Assembly (NCBI RefSeq): GCF_001659605.2
Contig: NC_035169.2
Coordinates: 15,686,263-15,750,262, forward strand
Length of the DNA stretch: 64,000 bases
Source of the DNA: Manihot esculenta
Lineage: Eukaryota; Streptophyta; Magnoliopsida; Malpighiales; Euphorbiaceae
Direction of reading: 5' to 3'
The position numbers were made by a program, and so were the translations under genes. Positions within the stretch are counted from its first letter, which is position 1. Each line of letters starts with the position of its first letter. The notes beneath the pieces were generated by a model, which worked only from the letters and a program-made list of their open reading frames with translations, was not told where the DNA came from and searched no databases. Shown here one piece after another: positions 21,047 through 32,359 of this stretch.

Positions 21047-23217
21047 TGTAATACCCGGCTAGACTCCGGTATCGAAATTCCAACCTTCCGACGGAATCCC
21101 CGTTGGAATCCAGAATCTCGGATGTCGAAACCTCTTAGAAGTGTAAAATAAGTTTTTCATAAAATAAATTTTATGATTTTACTATTGGTTTTTGTGTGAA
21201 AGAAATCTTAAAAGAAAGAAAAATGTTTTGGAAGGAAAGCCCATGTTCGGCCGCCGAACCTTGTGTTCGGCCGCCAAACATAGTGCTGCTGCGGGAGCTC
21301 TCCTTTCGACCCCCGAAGGTGGTCTGGCCAGCCATCTATAAGAGGCCTTCAATCCAAAAATGAGAGAGTTTCTCTCTCTATTTTTAGGCAAAGGTGAGTT
21401 CTTGCCCTCCTATTGTTGATTTTGTGATTTTCCTTCAAATCTCCTAGAAAACTTATGAGTTTTCTCTTGTTTTTAAAGTTTTAAGCTTGAATCCAAGATT
21501 TTAAAGTTTGAAGACCGTTTCTCCTCAACTCCAAGCTTGAGTCGCATCTACCTTAGATCTTCAAGAGGTAAGTGTAGATCCTTGCCTTTTCCTATGTTTT
21601 AAATAAGTTTTAAAAAGGGTTAAGGGTTAAAAATGCATGATTTGGTTAGATCTAAAGTGTTAAGGTTTGTGTTAGTTTTGATGATGAATGCTTGTTCTTG
21701 TGATGTTTTATAGTTGTATGTTCGGGTTCAGGCTAGTTTTATGCCCCTTGTGCATATTTGAGTGTGTATGCATGTTTTAAGGGGTTGGATGTGAGGATTT
21801 GGAGAGTTTTGTGGCTGAGTGCATAAGACAGAATCGGGTTCTGCCATTCTGGAGAACCCAGGTTCGGCCTCCGAAGCAAGGTTCGGTCGCCAAACCTACC
21901 TGTGGAGGTAGCCTTTGGCCGCCTAACTTGCCCCCGAAAGGATGGACTTTTGGATCTCGAAAGGCTTTCGGTCGCCGAACCTGCCCCCGAAGGTTGGTGA
22001 CTTTCGGATCTATGATGGGGTTTCGACCGCCGAACCTGCTGCCGAAAGTACCTGACTTTCGGATTTGTGGAGGACCTTCGGCTGCTGAACCTGCCACCGA
22101 AAGTCCCCTGCCCAGCCTTCCTTTGCTTGTTTCCTATACATGTTTTGGTATGTTTTAGGGGATTTTTGGGGAGTTGTTTAGAGTCTTGTTAGAGTTATGT
22201 TTGGTCCCTCATTGGAGTCCATCTGTGTAGGATTGGACCGGAGAGACCGTAGAGGCCAGCAGTAAGTAAGCTGCTATAGTGTTAGTCAAGCATCAGCCAG
22301 ATGTGAGTAGAACTGAACTATCTTTTTAAAGTAATTAAAATTTTTAAGCATGTTCATGCATCACAAATGCCATGATATATATTAGGATGTTGCATTAGAA
22401 TTCACGAATATGATGCATTGCATAATTATCTGTTGATGTGGATGGATATTGGATGACCTACTAGCCCTCGATATGATATGATATGATATGATACAGAAGT
22501 CCAGGTCGAGGCCCATTCTACACCCCTGGCAATCTGATAAGAGAAAGTCTAGGTCGAGGCTCATTCTACGCCCCTGGCATTTATGGATATGTTATGTTAT
22601 GTTTAAGTGAAAGTCCTGAGGAGCTCAGTCGAGGGCCGGGCACATTGGATATGTAGAGGTTTACTGGTAACAAGTCCATCTTGTTGTGAATTATTTGTGC
22701 TATGACGCATTCCATATGAGCATATGTTTATTAAACTGTTTTTATGTTCTACTCACTAGGCTCTTGTAGCTTATTCCTTTTCCCTAACCCCAGGTTTGCA
22801 GGATCAGAGATAACTCGGGAAGTCAGCTTAGTGGCTGGTGTAGCTGATGTAATAGAATAGTTGTGGACATGTAATGTTTAATGGATTAGTATTGTGCTTG
22901 GCCCTAGTTTTCTTTACCTTTGTAATCCCTGTTAACATGATCTTTATGTAAAAGTTTAAATATGTTTTATGTTTGAACCAAGCTTGAGGCATGTGATGTT
23001 AACCATACTAGAGCATTTGATGAAGGCTCTAGTATGGGTTTTATGTTTTCAGTATGATACATGCACAGGTTGAGCTCGGTTTTGTGGAAATGTTTAAGTT
23101 TTATGAAAATGTTTGATCAGGTACATAGGATGTATAGTAGACTTGCTACGGGTTCTGACGACCTTAAGTCGATCTGAATCCTTGCACCAGTAGCGGTCCA
23201 ATTTCTGGGTCGTTACA
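21047..23217 (+). mobile_element. Tekay-type solo LTR
   Basis: It runs from TGTAATACCCGGCTAGACTCC to GGGTCGTTACA, 2171 bases. The flanks are GCCAC (21042-21046) and ACCAC (23218-23222), a target duplication with one mismatch; deleting it rejoins the 69-bp array. It has a TATA-like CTATAAGAGG (about 21336), ttcggccgcc-type clusters (21246-21275, 21860-22105), a GGTAAGTG donor-like site (about 21567) and two hairpin units (about 22498-22580). Several base changes set it apart from the G3 and G4 LTRs, so it is older. Confidence 0.92.
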
Positions 23218-23365
23218 ACCACAATTCAGGTATTAGTCCTGTTAAACAAGGCATCTTATACCAGGCCACAAGGCAGGTTTTTCTAGGCCATAATTTAGGT
23301 GTTAGTCCCGCTAAATAATCCATCTTATGTCAAGCCATAAGGCGAGTTCCGCAAGGCCATGATTG
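23218..23365 (+). repeat. 69-bp tandem array, right part
   Basis: About two more units of the array at 20669-21046 continue after the solo LTR and stop at about 23365 where the 533-bp repeats begin. Confidence 0.8.
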
Positions 23366-24431
23366 ACGCGGAACCCTATGGCACAAGCCTCAAACCCACA
23401 CGCACAAGTAGATATGGAATCCAAAGATTTGATAAACCCACCTTCTATGGCACCCCACACTTAGAGAAGCTGAAACACCAATAATCGAAGGATTTAGATG
23501 AGAATCTGACAAACGCCACAACGAATAGTTGATAAGTAAGCCAAGATTCCTGGTGCAATTGATGAAAGCAAATCCTCACTCTCACTCAAAGCAATACACG
23601 CCAAAGGCATGAAACAAATTCTGAAAAGTTTGATTAAAAGCTGCCTCTTACAATTGTTTCTTATCCTTATATAGTAAGGAGAAAAACAAATAAAACCCTA
23701 AGACACTCTTCTTGGACCTGACTTAAACACATAAGGCCCAAGCCCAATAACACACTAAAATAATAAATAAGTATTAAAACATAAGCCCAAAACATAGCCC
23801 AACACTCTAAAACTTAAAAGATAAAGTATGGCCAGAATACAAGCCCAAACAAAGCTAAAATAAAACAAGTGTTAAGTAATAAAAATATAGCAAGCCTAAC
23901 GCGAAACCCTATGGCACAAGCCTCAAACTCGCACGCACAAGTAGATATGGAATCCAAAGATTTGATAAACCCACCTCATATGGCACCCCACACTTAGAGA
24001 AGCTGAAACACTAATGATCGAAGGATTTAGATGAGAATCTGACAAACGCCACAACAAATAGTTGATAAGTAAGCCAAGATTCCTGGTGCAATTGATGAAA
24101 GCAAATCCTCACTCTCACTCAAAGCAATACACGCCAAAGGCATGAAACAAATTCTGAAAAGTTTGATTAAAAGCTGCCTCTTACAATTGTTTCTTATCCT
24201 TATATAGTAAGGAGAAAAATAAATAAAACCCTAAGACACTCTTCTTGGACATGACTTAAACACATAAGGCCCAAGCCCAATCACACACTAAAATAACAAA
24301 TAAGTATTAAAACATAACCCCAAAACATGGCCCAACACTCTAAAACTTAAAAGATAAAGTATGGCCAGAATACAAGCCCAAACAAAGCTAAAATAAAACA
24401 AGTGTTAAGTAATAAAAATATAGCAAGCCCA
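23366..24431 (-). repeat. Two direct copies of a 533-bp unit with promoter-like signals
   Basis: Copy 1 is 23366-23898 and copy 2 is 23899-24431, about 2-3 percent different by eye. On the minus strand each unit holds a cluster of TGGGCT/TGGGCC motifs, then a TATA box (tactatataagg, about 23670-23682 and 24203-24215), then a transcribed-looking segment. The layout is that of an LTR U3-R or a promoter on the minus strand. Outer bases tgacgcgg and cccatca would give LTR-like TG/CA ends, but I see no target duplication or internal region. Confidence 0.8.
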
Positions 24432-24691
24432 TCATAACAAAGCTGAATCTTCACAAAAGCCTTACTTGATCTTCACTTTAGGCTTCCCTTTGTGTAGTTT
24501 TAGCCCATAGGTTTGATTAGGTTCCCTAAGCCTATGATTGCAAGTGTTACAACAAATCTGTCCCATATGAGTTGAAGCACGCCCCAAATATATATGGATC
24601 ATATGAATATGATTTTGAACTCCTTTTAGATCCATTTGAATGACATAAGTTTGCTCCACACCATTGTTAGAAATTTGCCCTATTGGATCCG
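24432..24691 (-). other. Unassigned sequence between the 533-bp repeats and Athila gag
   Basis: A 65-residue minus-strand frame (24462-24659) contains ICCNTCNHRLREPNQ. I do not recognise it. It may be a decayed continuation of gag or a captured fragment. Confidence 0.35.
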
Positions 24692-25899
24692 TATCAATTA
24701 ACTTGCTGGTCTTCTTCTTGAAGGGATGGACATAGATCAGTTGGGTGGTTTATGTTTGCACATACCCCACATAGCCTTGGTTGCAAAATTTGCTGGACTT
24801 GTTGGGCTTGACCCATAACAAGGCTACGGACAGCACTGGTGAGATCAGATATTTGAGATGCCAAAACGGATGTACTCACTTCATTCACCTTTCTTGGTGG
24901 CTGCTCTTGGTCTCCAAACTATTGAGATGCGGCTGCCATGGTGGAAATTAAATTCCTCATCTCTCGAGGTGATTTGTCTTCAATTGACCCTCCAAAAGTT
25001 GCATCAATAAACTTCCTTTCCGCAGGTAGTAATCCTCCATAGAAATATTCGATGAGGGATTTGTCAGAAATATCATACTGAAGGCAGCTTGTGCACAACC
25101 TTTTGAACCTCTCCCAGTATTCATACAAGCCTTCTGAGTGTTTTTGCCTTATGCCACTTATTTCTCGACGGATGCCTATGGCTTTTGAGTTAGGAAAGAA
25201 TTTGCTCAAAAATGCCCTTACCATACTAGCCCATGATGTGATGGAACCGGGTGGCAAGTAAAATAGCCAATCCTTGGCATAGTCTTCAAGAGAGAAAGGA
25301 AAAGCTCTAAGTTTGACATGGTCTTCGGAAATTCCTTGAGGTCTCATGGTTGCACACACAATGTGGAATTCCTTCAAGTGCTTGTGAGGGTCCTCATTTT
25401 CAAGGCCTCTAAATTTGGGCAGGAGATGGATCAGACCTGTTTTCAATTCAAAAGGTGCTGTTAGTTGGGGATAAGTTATGCATAATGGTGCTTGGTCTTC
25501 AGCTGGCATAGCCAGCTCTCGGAGTGTTCTCTCCCGTGGTTGTGGTGCTTAGACAGGTAGGTTCCCAGCTTGAATTTCAGCTTCTTCACGTGCAACAAGG
25601 GGTTCTGCCATTGCTGGATTTTCTGCAGTAACCTGGAATCCTGTTTCTGGTGCAACTTCAGTAGTGGCAGATGCGGCAGTAGGCGAATCTGCTAGTGCAA
25701 AATTTTCTGCAGCAGGGGCAGTAGGTGAATTTGCTGGTGCAGTGGCAGATCGGGCGACAGGCTCTAAATTAGTTGCTATTGCTGATGAGGATGCTTTTGA
25801 GGCTTGGTTCCTCAAGTTTGCTTGCTTCCTTAAGCTCTTGGTGGTGCGTTCTATCTCCGGATCGTAAAGAAAATTTTCTTTACGGCCAGCCCTGGTCAT
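24692..25899 (-). pseudogene. Athila-lineage gag with zinc knuckle, two internal stops
   Basis: One frame of about 400 codons read leftward from the ATG at 25899, close behind the primer binding site. Residues 1-116 are a low-complexity Ala/Pro/Thr region. The core follows, with ITYPQLTAPFELKTGLIHLLPKF, DPHKHLKEFHIVC, FPFSLEDYAKDWLFYLP and FLSKFFPNSK, all characteristic of Athila-type gag. The C-terminal part carries the zinc knuckle CGVCANINHPTDLC (CX2CX4HX4C, with Ile where Gly is common). Stops interrupt it after NLPV (about 25548) and after AAASQ (about 24918); it then ends at about 24692. Protease and later domains are absent because the element is truncated on its 3' side by unrelated sequence. 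The segment NEVSTSVLASQISDLT is nearly repeated at the start of the ORF at 30065. Confidence 0.88.
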
Positions 25900-25928
25900 A
25901 AAAGGAAAATACGTTAGTTTAAATTAAT

Positions 25929-25946
25929 TCCCCGGCAACGGCGCCA
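25929..25946 (-). promoter_or_regulatory. Primer binding site, tRNA-Asp type
   Basis: On the minus strand it reads TGGCGCCGTTGCCGGGGA, complementary to the 3' end of plant tRNA-Asp, five bases after the LTR end. The same site is at 29891-29908. Confidence 0.88.
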
Positions 25947-25951
25947 ATTTT

Positions 25952-27441
25952 TGATAGCGGTAGTCGAAGCCGTCAAAAATAAACCTATTAAACAATCAAC
26001 AATTAGCTTGTAGATGGTGGCAATAGGGTTGAACCACAGGGATTTGACACTACGGATTTTCCTAATAATGACTTGGACAAGTAAATAACAAATAATTAAA
26101 AGAGGGGGGTTTTGTTTTGATGACTAAAACTAAATAGCAAGAGAAAGCAATAATTTAAATAGATGGGAATTTCAATGGGAAAGAGATTCTAGTTGAAGTA
26201 TGAGTCTATTTCAGCTTGTTTAGAATTGATCATTGATTATTTAAGACTCCTATTTTATTTCAATAAATTAGTTTTGGTTGTGGAAGACGCTTCTCACAAC
26301 CAAATTCCTCCTTAGTTCTAGTTTGATTAGGAAACGTTTGCCAATCAAACACTAATCAACAAGTTGCCAAGGAACGTCCTTGGGGCATTTAGCATCGAAC
26401 AACTGTTAACTGCATTAAGACTTAGAGAAAACCAATTCTATCCTTGCCAACCGCGTGGTCAAGTCTAGATTATGCAACTGATTATATTTGTGTTCAAATA
26501 ATATAAGCAATTACGGACCTAAATCATTCAAACAATTTATTACTCAAGCAATTTAAAAGCAATGGGCCCTTATTGATCCTAAAAGCAAAGTAACAATTAT
26601 AGAAAAGATCAAGTTGCATAAATATTGAAAGCAAATAAGAGTTTAACAATGGAGTTTTAAATCTCCCAATTCATCACAAATCTGAATTTCCTCAACTTCA
26701 ACTAGAAAAGAATGAATTTAGCCACTCATGGTGGACAAAATACACAAAAGAAAGAAGAAAGGAAGGAGAAGAAGTGTCTACTGTAATTCTGCAGAATTTC
26801 CGAGGAGGAGAGGATGTCTTGCTGGCTTGATTGCTGTTCATTTTATAGGTGGAGAGTCCAAGTTCAATTAGGGTTTGGAATCCCTATTTTGACTTGGTCT
26901 TGTAGTCTTTAATTCCTCTTTTGTCTTTGAATTTTATTGTAGATGGAATTCTTTTGGTTGAAAGATCTCCTCGTGGCTTTTGGATTTGAGCTGGCAGTGT
27001 TTGAATTGGTTTTGGGCTTCTCTACTTTCAAATTTGATTTTCTACACTTTTTTCCCGCTTCTGCTGTCTTTCTGTGTCAAAGTGATTTGGGCGGGTGATT
27101 TGGGCAAATCGCTTGCCCTAATCACTTCTGAAAATTCACTTCCAGGTTTTTCTGCCTCAGCTCGATTTTTCTGCTTCCTCTGTCTGATTTGGCCAAATTG
27201 CTCTGACCCAATCACTTTCCTGTGAGATAGTTCCAGGTATCTGCTTCAACTCGATTTGGTCAGTGATTTGGCCAAATCACTTTGACCCAATCACTTTTCC
27301 AGCTTTTTCTGCACTTTTTCTCCAATTTTCCATTTTCTTCCCTTTCTGTAAAAACATAACAAAAACATAAATTAAGCTAGAAAAATGTGTAATTAAACAG
27401 TAATAAATATAATAAAAATGTGGCTAAATTATGCTTGATCA
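25952..27441 (-). mobile_element. Athila-type 5' LTR
   Basis: On the minus strand it runs from TGATCAAGCATAATTTAGCC (27441) to GACTACCGCTATCA (25952), 1490 bases, followed by the tRNA-Asp primer site and gag. It includes a TATA-like motif on the minus strand near 26845, a perfect dyad at 27262-27281, and the conserved U5 palindrome near 26370. The 3' LTR is missing. Confidence 0.9.
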
Positions 27442-27685
27442 CTCCCCAAGCCTCATAGTATATCTAGAAATCAGGACTGACAGGTGGGTATCATCAAGCA
27501 GGGAGGTTGTCCGGGTCAGCCCAAAGCTAGACGTTGGATACTAGGAGGCTATGAGAACTCGACCCCAGCATTCTCTGGCATGGGCCCAGCAGCAGCGGAG
27601 GTTGATGCAGAGGCACCTCTTGTAGTAGACACGGGCTAGAGAGGGACCGACTCTTCTGTTACGGGAGGAGGTGGAGGACGAATAC
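27442..27685 (-). other. Pre-insertion locus, left flank of G4
   Basis: A 244-base segment between the Athila-type LTR and G4. On the minus strand it starts with codons for a proline run (PPPPPVTEES) and is moderately GC-rich, then meets stops. It is continuous with 53189-53345 once G4 is removed. I do not recognise the gene. Confidence 0.45.
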
Positions 27686-28149
27686 TGTAATACCCGGCTA
27701 GACTCCGGTATCGGAATTCCTACCGTCCGGTGGAATCTCGGATGTCGGAAGCCTCTAGTGGGGTAGAAACATGTTTTCATAAAATGTTTTAAGGTATTTC
27801 ATGGTTTTAAGTACGAAAATTAAATGAGTTTTGCATGAAAAGTCTTTGGAGGAAAACCCAGGTTCGGCCACCGAAAGTCAAGTTCGGCCGTCGAACATGC
27901 ATGCGTTTTGGAGGCACGTTAGGCCCCCGAAAGCATGAGTGAGGGCAGTCCAGGTTCGGCCGCCGAAAGTCAAGTTCGGCCGCCGAACATGGCATGCATG
28001 CGGAAGCACTTTCGGCCCCCGAACGTGGCCTGGCCAGCCACTATAAAAGGGTCACTTAGCCGAAATGGGCGAGCTTTCTCCCATTTTCGGCCATAGCTAG
28101 CTTTCGACCTCCCTCTCCCCAGATCTAGTGTTTTTCCTTCAAATCCCCA
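27686..28149 (+). mobile_element. G4 5' LTR, first segment
   Basis: It begins TGTAATACCCGG and holds ttcggccgcc-type clusters (27861-27990) and the TATA box TATAAAA at 28042-28048. It ends in the CCCCA (28145-28149) duplicated by the NA insertion. Confidence 0.93.
28042..28048 (+). promoter_or_regulatory. TATA box of the G4 5' LTR
   Basis: CTATAAAAGG lies just downstream of the ttcggcc(g/c)cc cluster; the identical site is at 51230-51236 in the 3' LTR and a close one at 9910-9916 in the left Tekay LTR. Confidence 0.75.
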
Positions 28150-29885
28150 TGATAGAGCATAATTTAGTCCATTTTATATTAATATTGTTAATAAATATTT
28201 ACATGATTTCTGCCTAATTTAGTGTTTTTAATATTATTTTGCAGAAAATAGTGTAAAAGGATAATTTGGAGAAAAACCCCTAAAACTGCCTTATTGGAGC
28301 AAAGAATGAGGAAAATATTTTGAAGCTGAAATATTGACGCAAATGGGCCTCGCACATATGGATCACTCGCCCAAATGGCCAAGGCATATGGACCAAGCAG
28401 CGGACAGCACATGGCCGCAAGTCCACCATTCCCTCCAGTGGACCGGTCCACGCACAATCAAGCCCAGCGCTCATCTCCCGTGGACCGCACATGCCAGCAC
28501 TCACGGGCTTCAACTCCAGCACATGGGTCGCTCGCGTCATCAACTCCAAGCTCAAAACAACGCAACTCCCACACGTCTCTTCACGTGGCCCGATCATCCA
28601 CACGCGGACCAATCCATCGTGGGCCACGCTTCACCACTTTCTCGCGCAAGACCAGCACATGGCCCGCCCACTCAAGCCAAGCTCGTGGACCGCGCTTCTT
28701 CACATGGACAGTGGACCCCATCCATTCACGCCCATTCTCGCTTCGACGCCCACTTCGCCATTCCCTCCAGTGGATCAAGCCCGCACGTCCACCTTGTACT
28801 CATGGACCGCGCTTCACCTAATCATGCGCATGTGGACAGCAACTCCAGATTAGGGCGCACATCTCTCACTATTTAAAGGACAATTCCAATCTCTTCCAGC
28901 AGACTTGAATTCGGCAATTCCGCAGGAGCAAGGCAGAAGCTCTTCGGTTCCTTCTTCCTCTTTTATTTTCCTTTTATTATTTTGTTTTTAATCAGCCAAT
29001 GAGTGGTTGATTTCTTAATTCTAGTTGAGGATTGGTTGAAACTAAGGTTGTTTAATGGGTTGTGAGATCTGAACATAAATTATTGACTTTGGTTTTGTTC
29101 AATATTTATGCAATTGATGCTTTAATTATATGATTACTTTGTTGTTTTGATCAAATTGGCCACTTGATTTTAATTGCAAAGTTAATTAATTGTTAGTTGG
29201 GATTATTTTTAGTCCGTAATTGCTGAAAATATTCTGACCTTAGAACACTTGGGATAAAATCCAAGAAAATTGTATGATCTAGCGTTATCTCCATACGTTT
29301 GGGTAGCTAGGATTGGATCTCTCTATTTCTTTATGCAATTGACAATTGTTTTGATGCCTATGGCCCAAGGACGTTCCTTGGCAATTTGTTAATTAGTAAT
29401 TAATTAGAGGACGTTCCCTAATTAATTTAATCATAAGGAGAGACATGGTGGTGCGAAGCGTCTTCCACCCCCATAACTAATCTATTGAACCAATCAAGAT
29501 AATTTAAGTTTCAATGATCAACCCAAACAATCAAAGTGGATCCATATCTTCAACTAGGCTTTTCTCATATTGATTTACTCTTTTATTTTAATTATTTGCT
29601 TTCTATTATTACTCTCATTATTAGTTACTACAATCAATCTCAAATCCCCCCATTTTACTTTTATTGCAATTTATTCTGTTTCCAGTTTATCTCATTTGAT
29701 CCCACTTTCAGTCTTTTATCTCATCTTTAATTTATTATTGTTTCAGTTTATTCTCTTGGTCTTGTTAAGAAAAATAAATAGGTAATCAATTCTCTGTGAA
29801 TTCGATCCTTCACCACTATCTGCAGTTGTAAAATTGTTGATAACCAAGAAGGTTATTTTTGACCGGCCTCGACAACCGCGAGTCA
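28150..29885 (+). mobile_element. NA 5' LTR
   Basis: 1736 bases from TGATAGAGCATAATTTAG to CAACCGCGAGTCA. U3 contains a GC-rich block (about 28340-28860), then TATTTAAAG (28870-28878) as the likely TATA element. The 3' half shares the palindrome ccaaggacgttccttgg (about 29367) and the terminal region TTTTTGACCGGCCTCGACAACCGC with Athila-type LTRs. Confidence 0.95.
28870..28878 (+). promoter_or_regulatory. TATA-like element in the NA 5' LTR
   Basis: TATTTAAAG directly follows the GC-rich block; the identical site in the 3' LTR is at 33080-33088. Confidence 0.6.
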
Positions 29886-29890
29886 AAAAT

Positions 29891-29908
29891 TGGCGCCGTT
29901 GCCGGGGA
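29891..29908 (+). promoter_or_regulatory. NA primer binding site, tRNA-Asp type
   Basis: TGGCGCCGTTGCCGGGGA, five bases after the LTR end, matches the 3' end of plant tRNA-Asp and is identical to the site at 25929-25946. An A-rich tract (about 29979-30029) lies between it and the ORF. Confidence 0.9.
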
Positions 29909-30064
29909 ATTGATCTAACTTGTTTATTTTTCTTTTAGGGCCAAATCTGCACTCAAGGACATTCTTCCTTAAGATACCAAAAAAAAAAAAATAAAAAATA
30001 AAAAAAAAATTAAAAAAAAAAAAAAAAATTTGAGCACAAAAAGCTTCCATCGCAGATCTGAATC

Positions 30065-31249
30065 ATGGATGAGGTAAGTACATCTGATCTTGATTCTCGA
30101 ATTTCAAAACTAACCGCTCTTGTGGATAGCTATACCATAGGTCGAGCTCAACACTTTCAGCCACCAAGACATGATCCCTACCATGACACATACAATCCAT
30201 ATTGGGGAGACCCTCAGAATTATGGCTATGCAAGAGATCAACCAGTTCATACATATGGAGGATTCTATGAACAGCCAAGACATGATCCCCACCATAACAC
30301 ATACAATCCATATTGGGGAGACCAACCGAACTATGGTTATGTTGAGGCTAACAACTACCAGGATTATCGAGAATATCAAGCCCAACCAGCACCTCCAGTG
30401 GACAATAACACTATGAATGAGGTAGTGAAGACCTTACAAATGATCCAACAACAAATGGGTCAAATGGCCACCTCATTAAATGCGATCATGTTAAGAAGAG
30501 AGGAAGAGCTTCAAGATGTATGGAATGATGATGAAAGTTCACAAGTTCAAGAACAAGCTGCTGAAGAAACACATCCAGAATACTGTTTGTCCAAACAAAC
30601 TGATCAAACAGAACCTGTTGTTGATTTAGATATCATTGATTATTTGAGCAAAGATATTTTTTATACAAATCAAGATGATATACTAAACAATGATTCTTGC
30701 AGGGAAGAGAGCCAAAAAGAGCCAGAACTGAAAGAAACTAACTGTTACATCCAACAGGTGGACTGCGAACACTCACAGAACAAAGGAGAGCCAATCACAC
30801 CTCTTCAGATCAACCTTGCGCAGTCAGAAGGAACTCCAACTGAACCACCTCAGCTTGGACCGCAGGACAGTCCTGCAACTCTTCTAGTTGCACCTCTTCA
30901 GCTTCCATCGCATGAAACTCCTTTCATTCTTCCATTGCAGATCAATCTTGCGCAACAGGAGCAATCTGAAATCAATTCAGCCATAGATCCAATGCAAACA
31001 GCCCATGCTCACAATGAACAAATGGTGTTCCAAGCACCTAAACCAAAGGAGCATGCAGATCAATGCTTTCCCAAACCTCCAGATAAGGTAGAGTTTGTTT
31101 CGCCAGATTTTAGCACTAAATTGCAGCTACACATGGAGAAACATGAATTGGAGTTCGAAGTGTTTCCCAATCATCTCAAAAAAGCAAATATGAGAGCTAG
31201 AGGCACACCTCATCTGAAAAGAGCAAAAGCTAATCATGTTACTTCATGA
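30065..31249 (+). CDS. NA single ORF, gag-derived (394 aa)
   Basis: An intact ORF starting at the ATG in aatcATGgatgag. Its first residues (MDEVSTSDLDSRISKLT) closely match the gag segment NEVSTSVLASQISDLT of the Athila-type element at 24692-25899, upstream of that element's zinc knuckle. Here the zinc knuckle is missing. Instead there are two copies of a segment like RHDPYHDTYNPYWGD (residues about 37-51 and 76-90), a motif that in Athila gag lies after the knuckle. Residues about 119-145 hold a short helix rich in Gln and Met. The rest is acidic and low-complexity, ending in a basic tail. No catalytic motif is present. Whether it is translated, or helps packaging, is unknown. Its open frame in a young element is compatible with function but not proof. 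Confidence 0.75.
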   Translation: MDEVSTSDLDSRISKLTALVDSYTIGRAQHFQPPRHDPYHDTYNPYWGDPQNYGYARDQPVHTYGGFYEQPRHDPHHNTYNPYWGDQPNYGYVEANNYQDYREYQAQPAPPVDNNTMNEVVKTLQMIQQQMGQMATSLNAIMLRREEELQDVWNDDESSQVQEQAAEETHPEYCLSKQTDQTEPVVDLDIIDYLSKDIFYTNQDDILNNDSCREESQKEPELKETNCYIQQVDCEHSQNKGEPITPLQINLAQSEGTPTEPPQLGPQDSPATLLVAPLQLPSHETPFILPLQINLAQQEQSEINSAIDPMQTAHAHNEQMVFQAPKPKEHADQCFPKPPDKVEFVSPDFSTKLQLHMEKHELEFEVFPNHLKKANMRARGTPHLKRAKANHVTS

Positions 31250-32359
31250 GTACATGGAAAAAGTAGGATGGGCTATGACAAAATCAAAAGGAGTACTACA
31301 CTTTTTGCTCAATGCAGTCGGGACTCTTTTTCCTTCTCCAATTACTTGAGTCTTGATCAAGTGGATCGCCATGCACACCACACCCAGGGGAGTACTCAGT
31401 TTCCTTTGTTCTTTTATGTTTCTTATACATTGAGGACAATGCATGATTTAGGTGTGGGGGTGCATATCTCTGAATTTTTACTTTTAAGTTTATTTTAAGT
31501 TTATTTTTGCTTTAATCTTTAGTTTGCTTACATTAGGAAAAATTTTTCATTTTTGTTGTTTTTATGCTTTCAATAAAACACACACAACCACAACCATTTT
31601 CTTCTTTTTGTTTTGCTCTACTCAAACTGATGAACTATGTTGGATGAGTTTTTCTTTCCATGACCCCATTAATGTGATAACTCTTTAAACTTATATTGAA
31701 TCAATTGCAGTGGGTTATATTCATGTTTGAGAATTGCCTTTTGAATTGAATCTTTGAGCTTGCCATGGTGAAAAATATATTGATGACCCTCAATTGATGA
31801 GAATAAATTGAAAGTTGTGTGAATGAACTTAATGTGACTTGATTTAGCAATTGGTGTTGATTTGCTCAAATCATTGAGAGAAAGAAAATTCAGCAAAGGC
31901 AAAGACCTCAAAAGCACAAATTGAAAATTGTTCCAATAGTCAAAAGACTATGAACAAGGCAAGTAGCCACTTGGATAGGTGACCAACTGAAAAATATAAA
32001 CCTTCAAATCAAAAATAGGTTGGTGACCTTTCCAAGATCTAAAGTGCAAAAGCCTGAATAAAGTACTTCAAGGTAAGGGCAAGTCAATCTGAAAGCTAGA
32101 AAAAGTCTTAACAAATAATGTGCATGTATGGTCTCTCTTGAGGAAAATAAATCTTAGCCATGGTAAGCAAAGGGAAACAAGGAAAAGAGGTAAGTAATCT
32201 TCATGCATATATTCTTCATGCATATATTCTTCACTGCAATGATTCAAAATAGGGGTCTAGAGTAAGAGTTTAAGTGGAAATAAGGATCTAGAGTGAGAAA
32301 GCTTATTTGACTATGTTTATTTGCTTGAGGACAAGCAAAAGGCTAAGTGTGGGGGTATT
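31250..32359 (+). other. NA non-coding tail and polypurine tract
   Basis: No gene. A first polypurine-like segment (cattgaggacaatg, then ggtgtggggg) lies at about 31427-31461, and the true polypurine tract (gaggacaagcaaaagg, then taagtgtgggggta) at 32335-32358 just before the 3' LTR. A degenerate dyad TGATTTGCTCAAATCA lies at 31858-31873, and the segment tagccacttggataggtgac near 31965 matches the Athila tail at 4134-4385. Confidence 0.75.

Noticed and set aside
21777..22158. ORFs rich in FGRR, RRPN or SAAE motifs in the Tekay LTRs (also near 10500, 34420, 35570, 42930, 51570)
   Set aside because: They are translations of the ttcggccgccgaa clusters on either strand, not genes.
28334..28876. 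A 180-residue plus-strand ORF, with overlapping ORFs in other frames, and its copy at 32544-33086
   Set aside because: It lies in the U3 of the NA LTR, is open in several frames at once because of base composition, and resembles no protein family.
29891..29908. tRNA gene remnant
   Set aside because: Only the 18-base primer binding site complementary to the tRNA-Asp 3' end is present; no cloverleaf.
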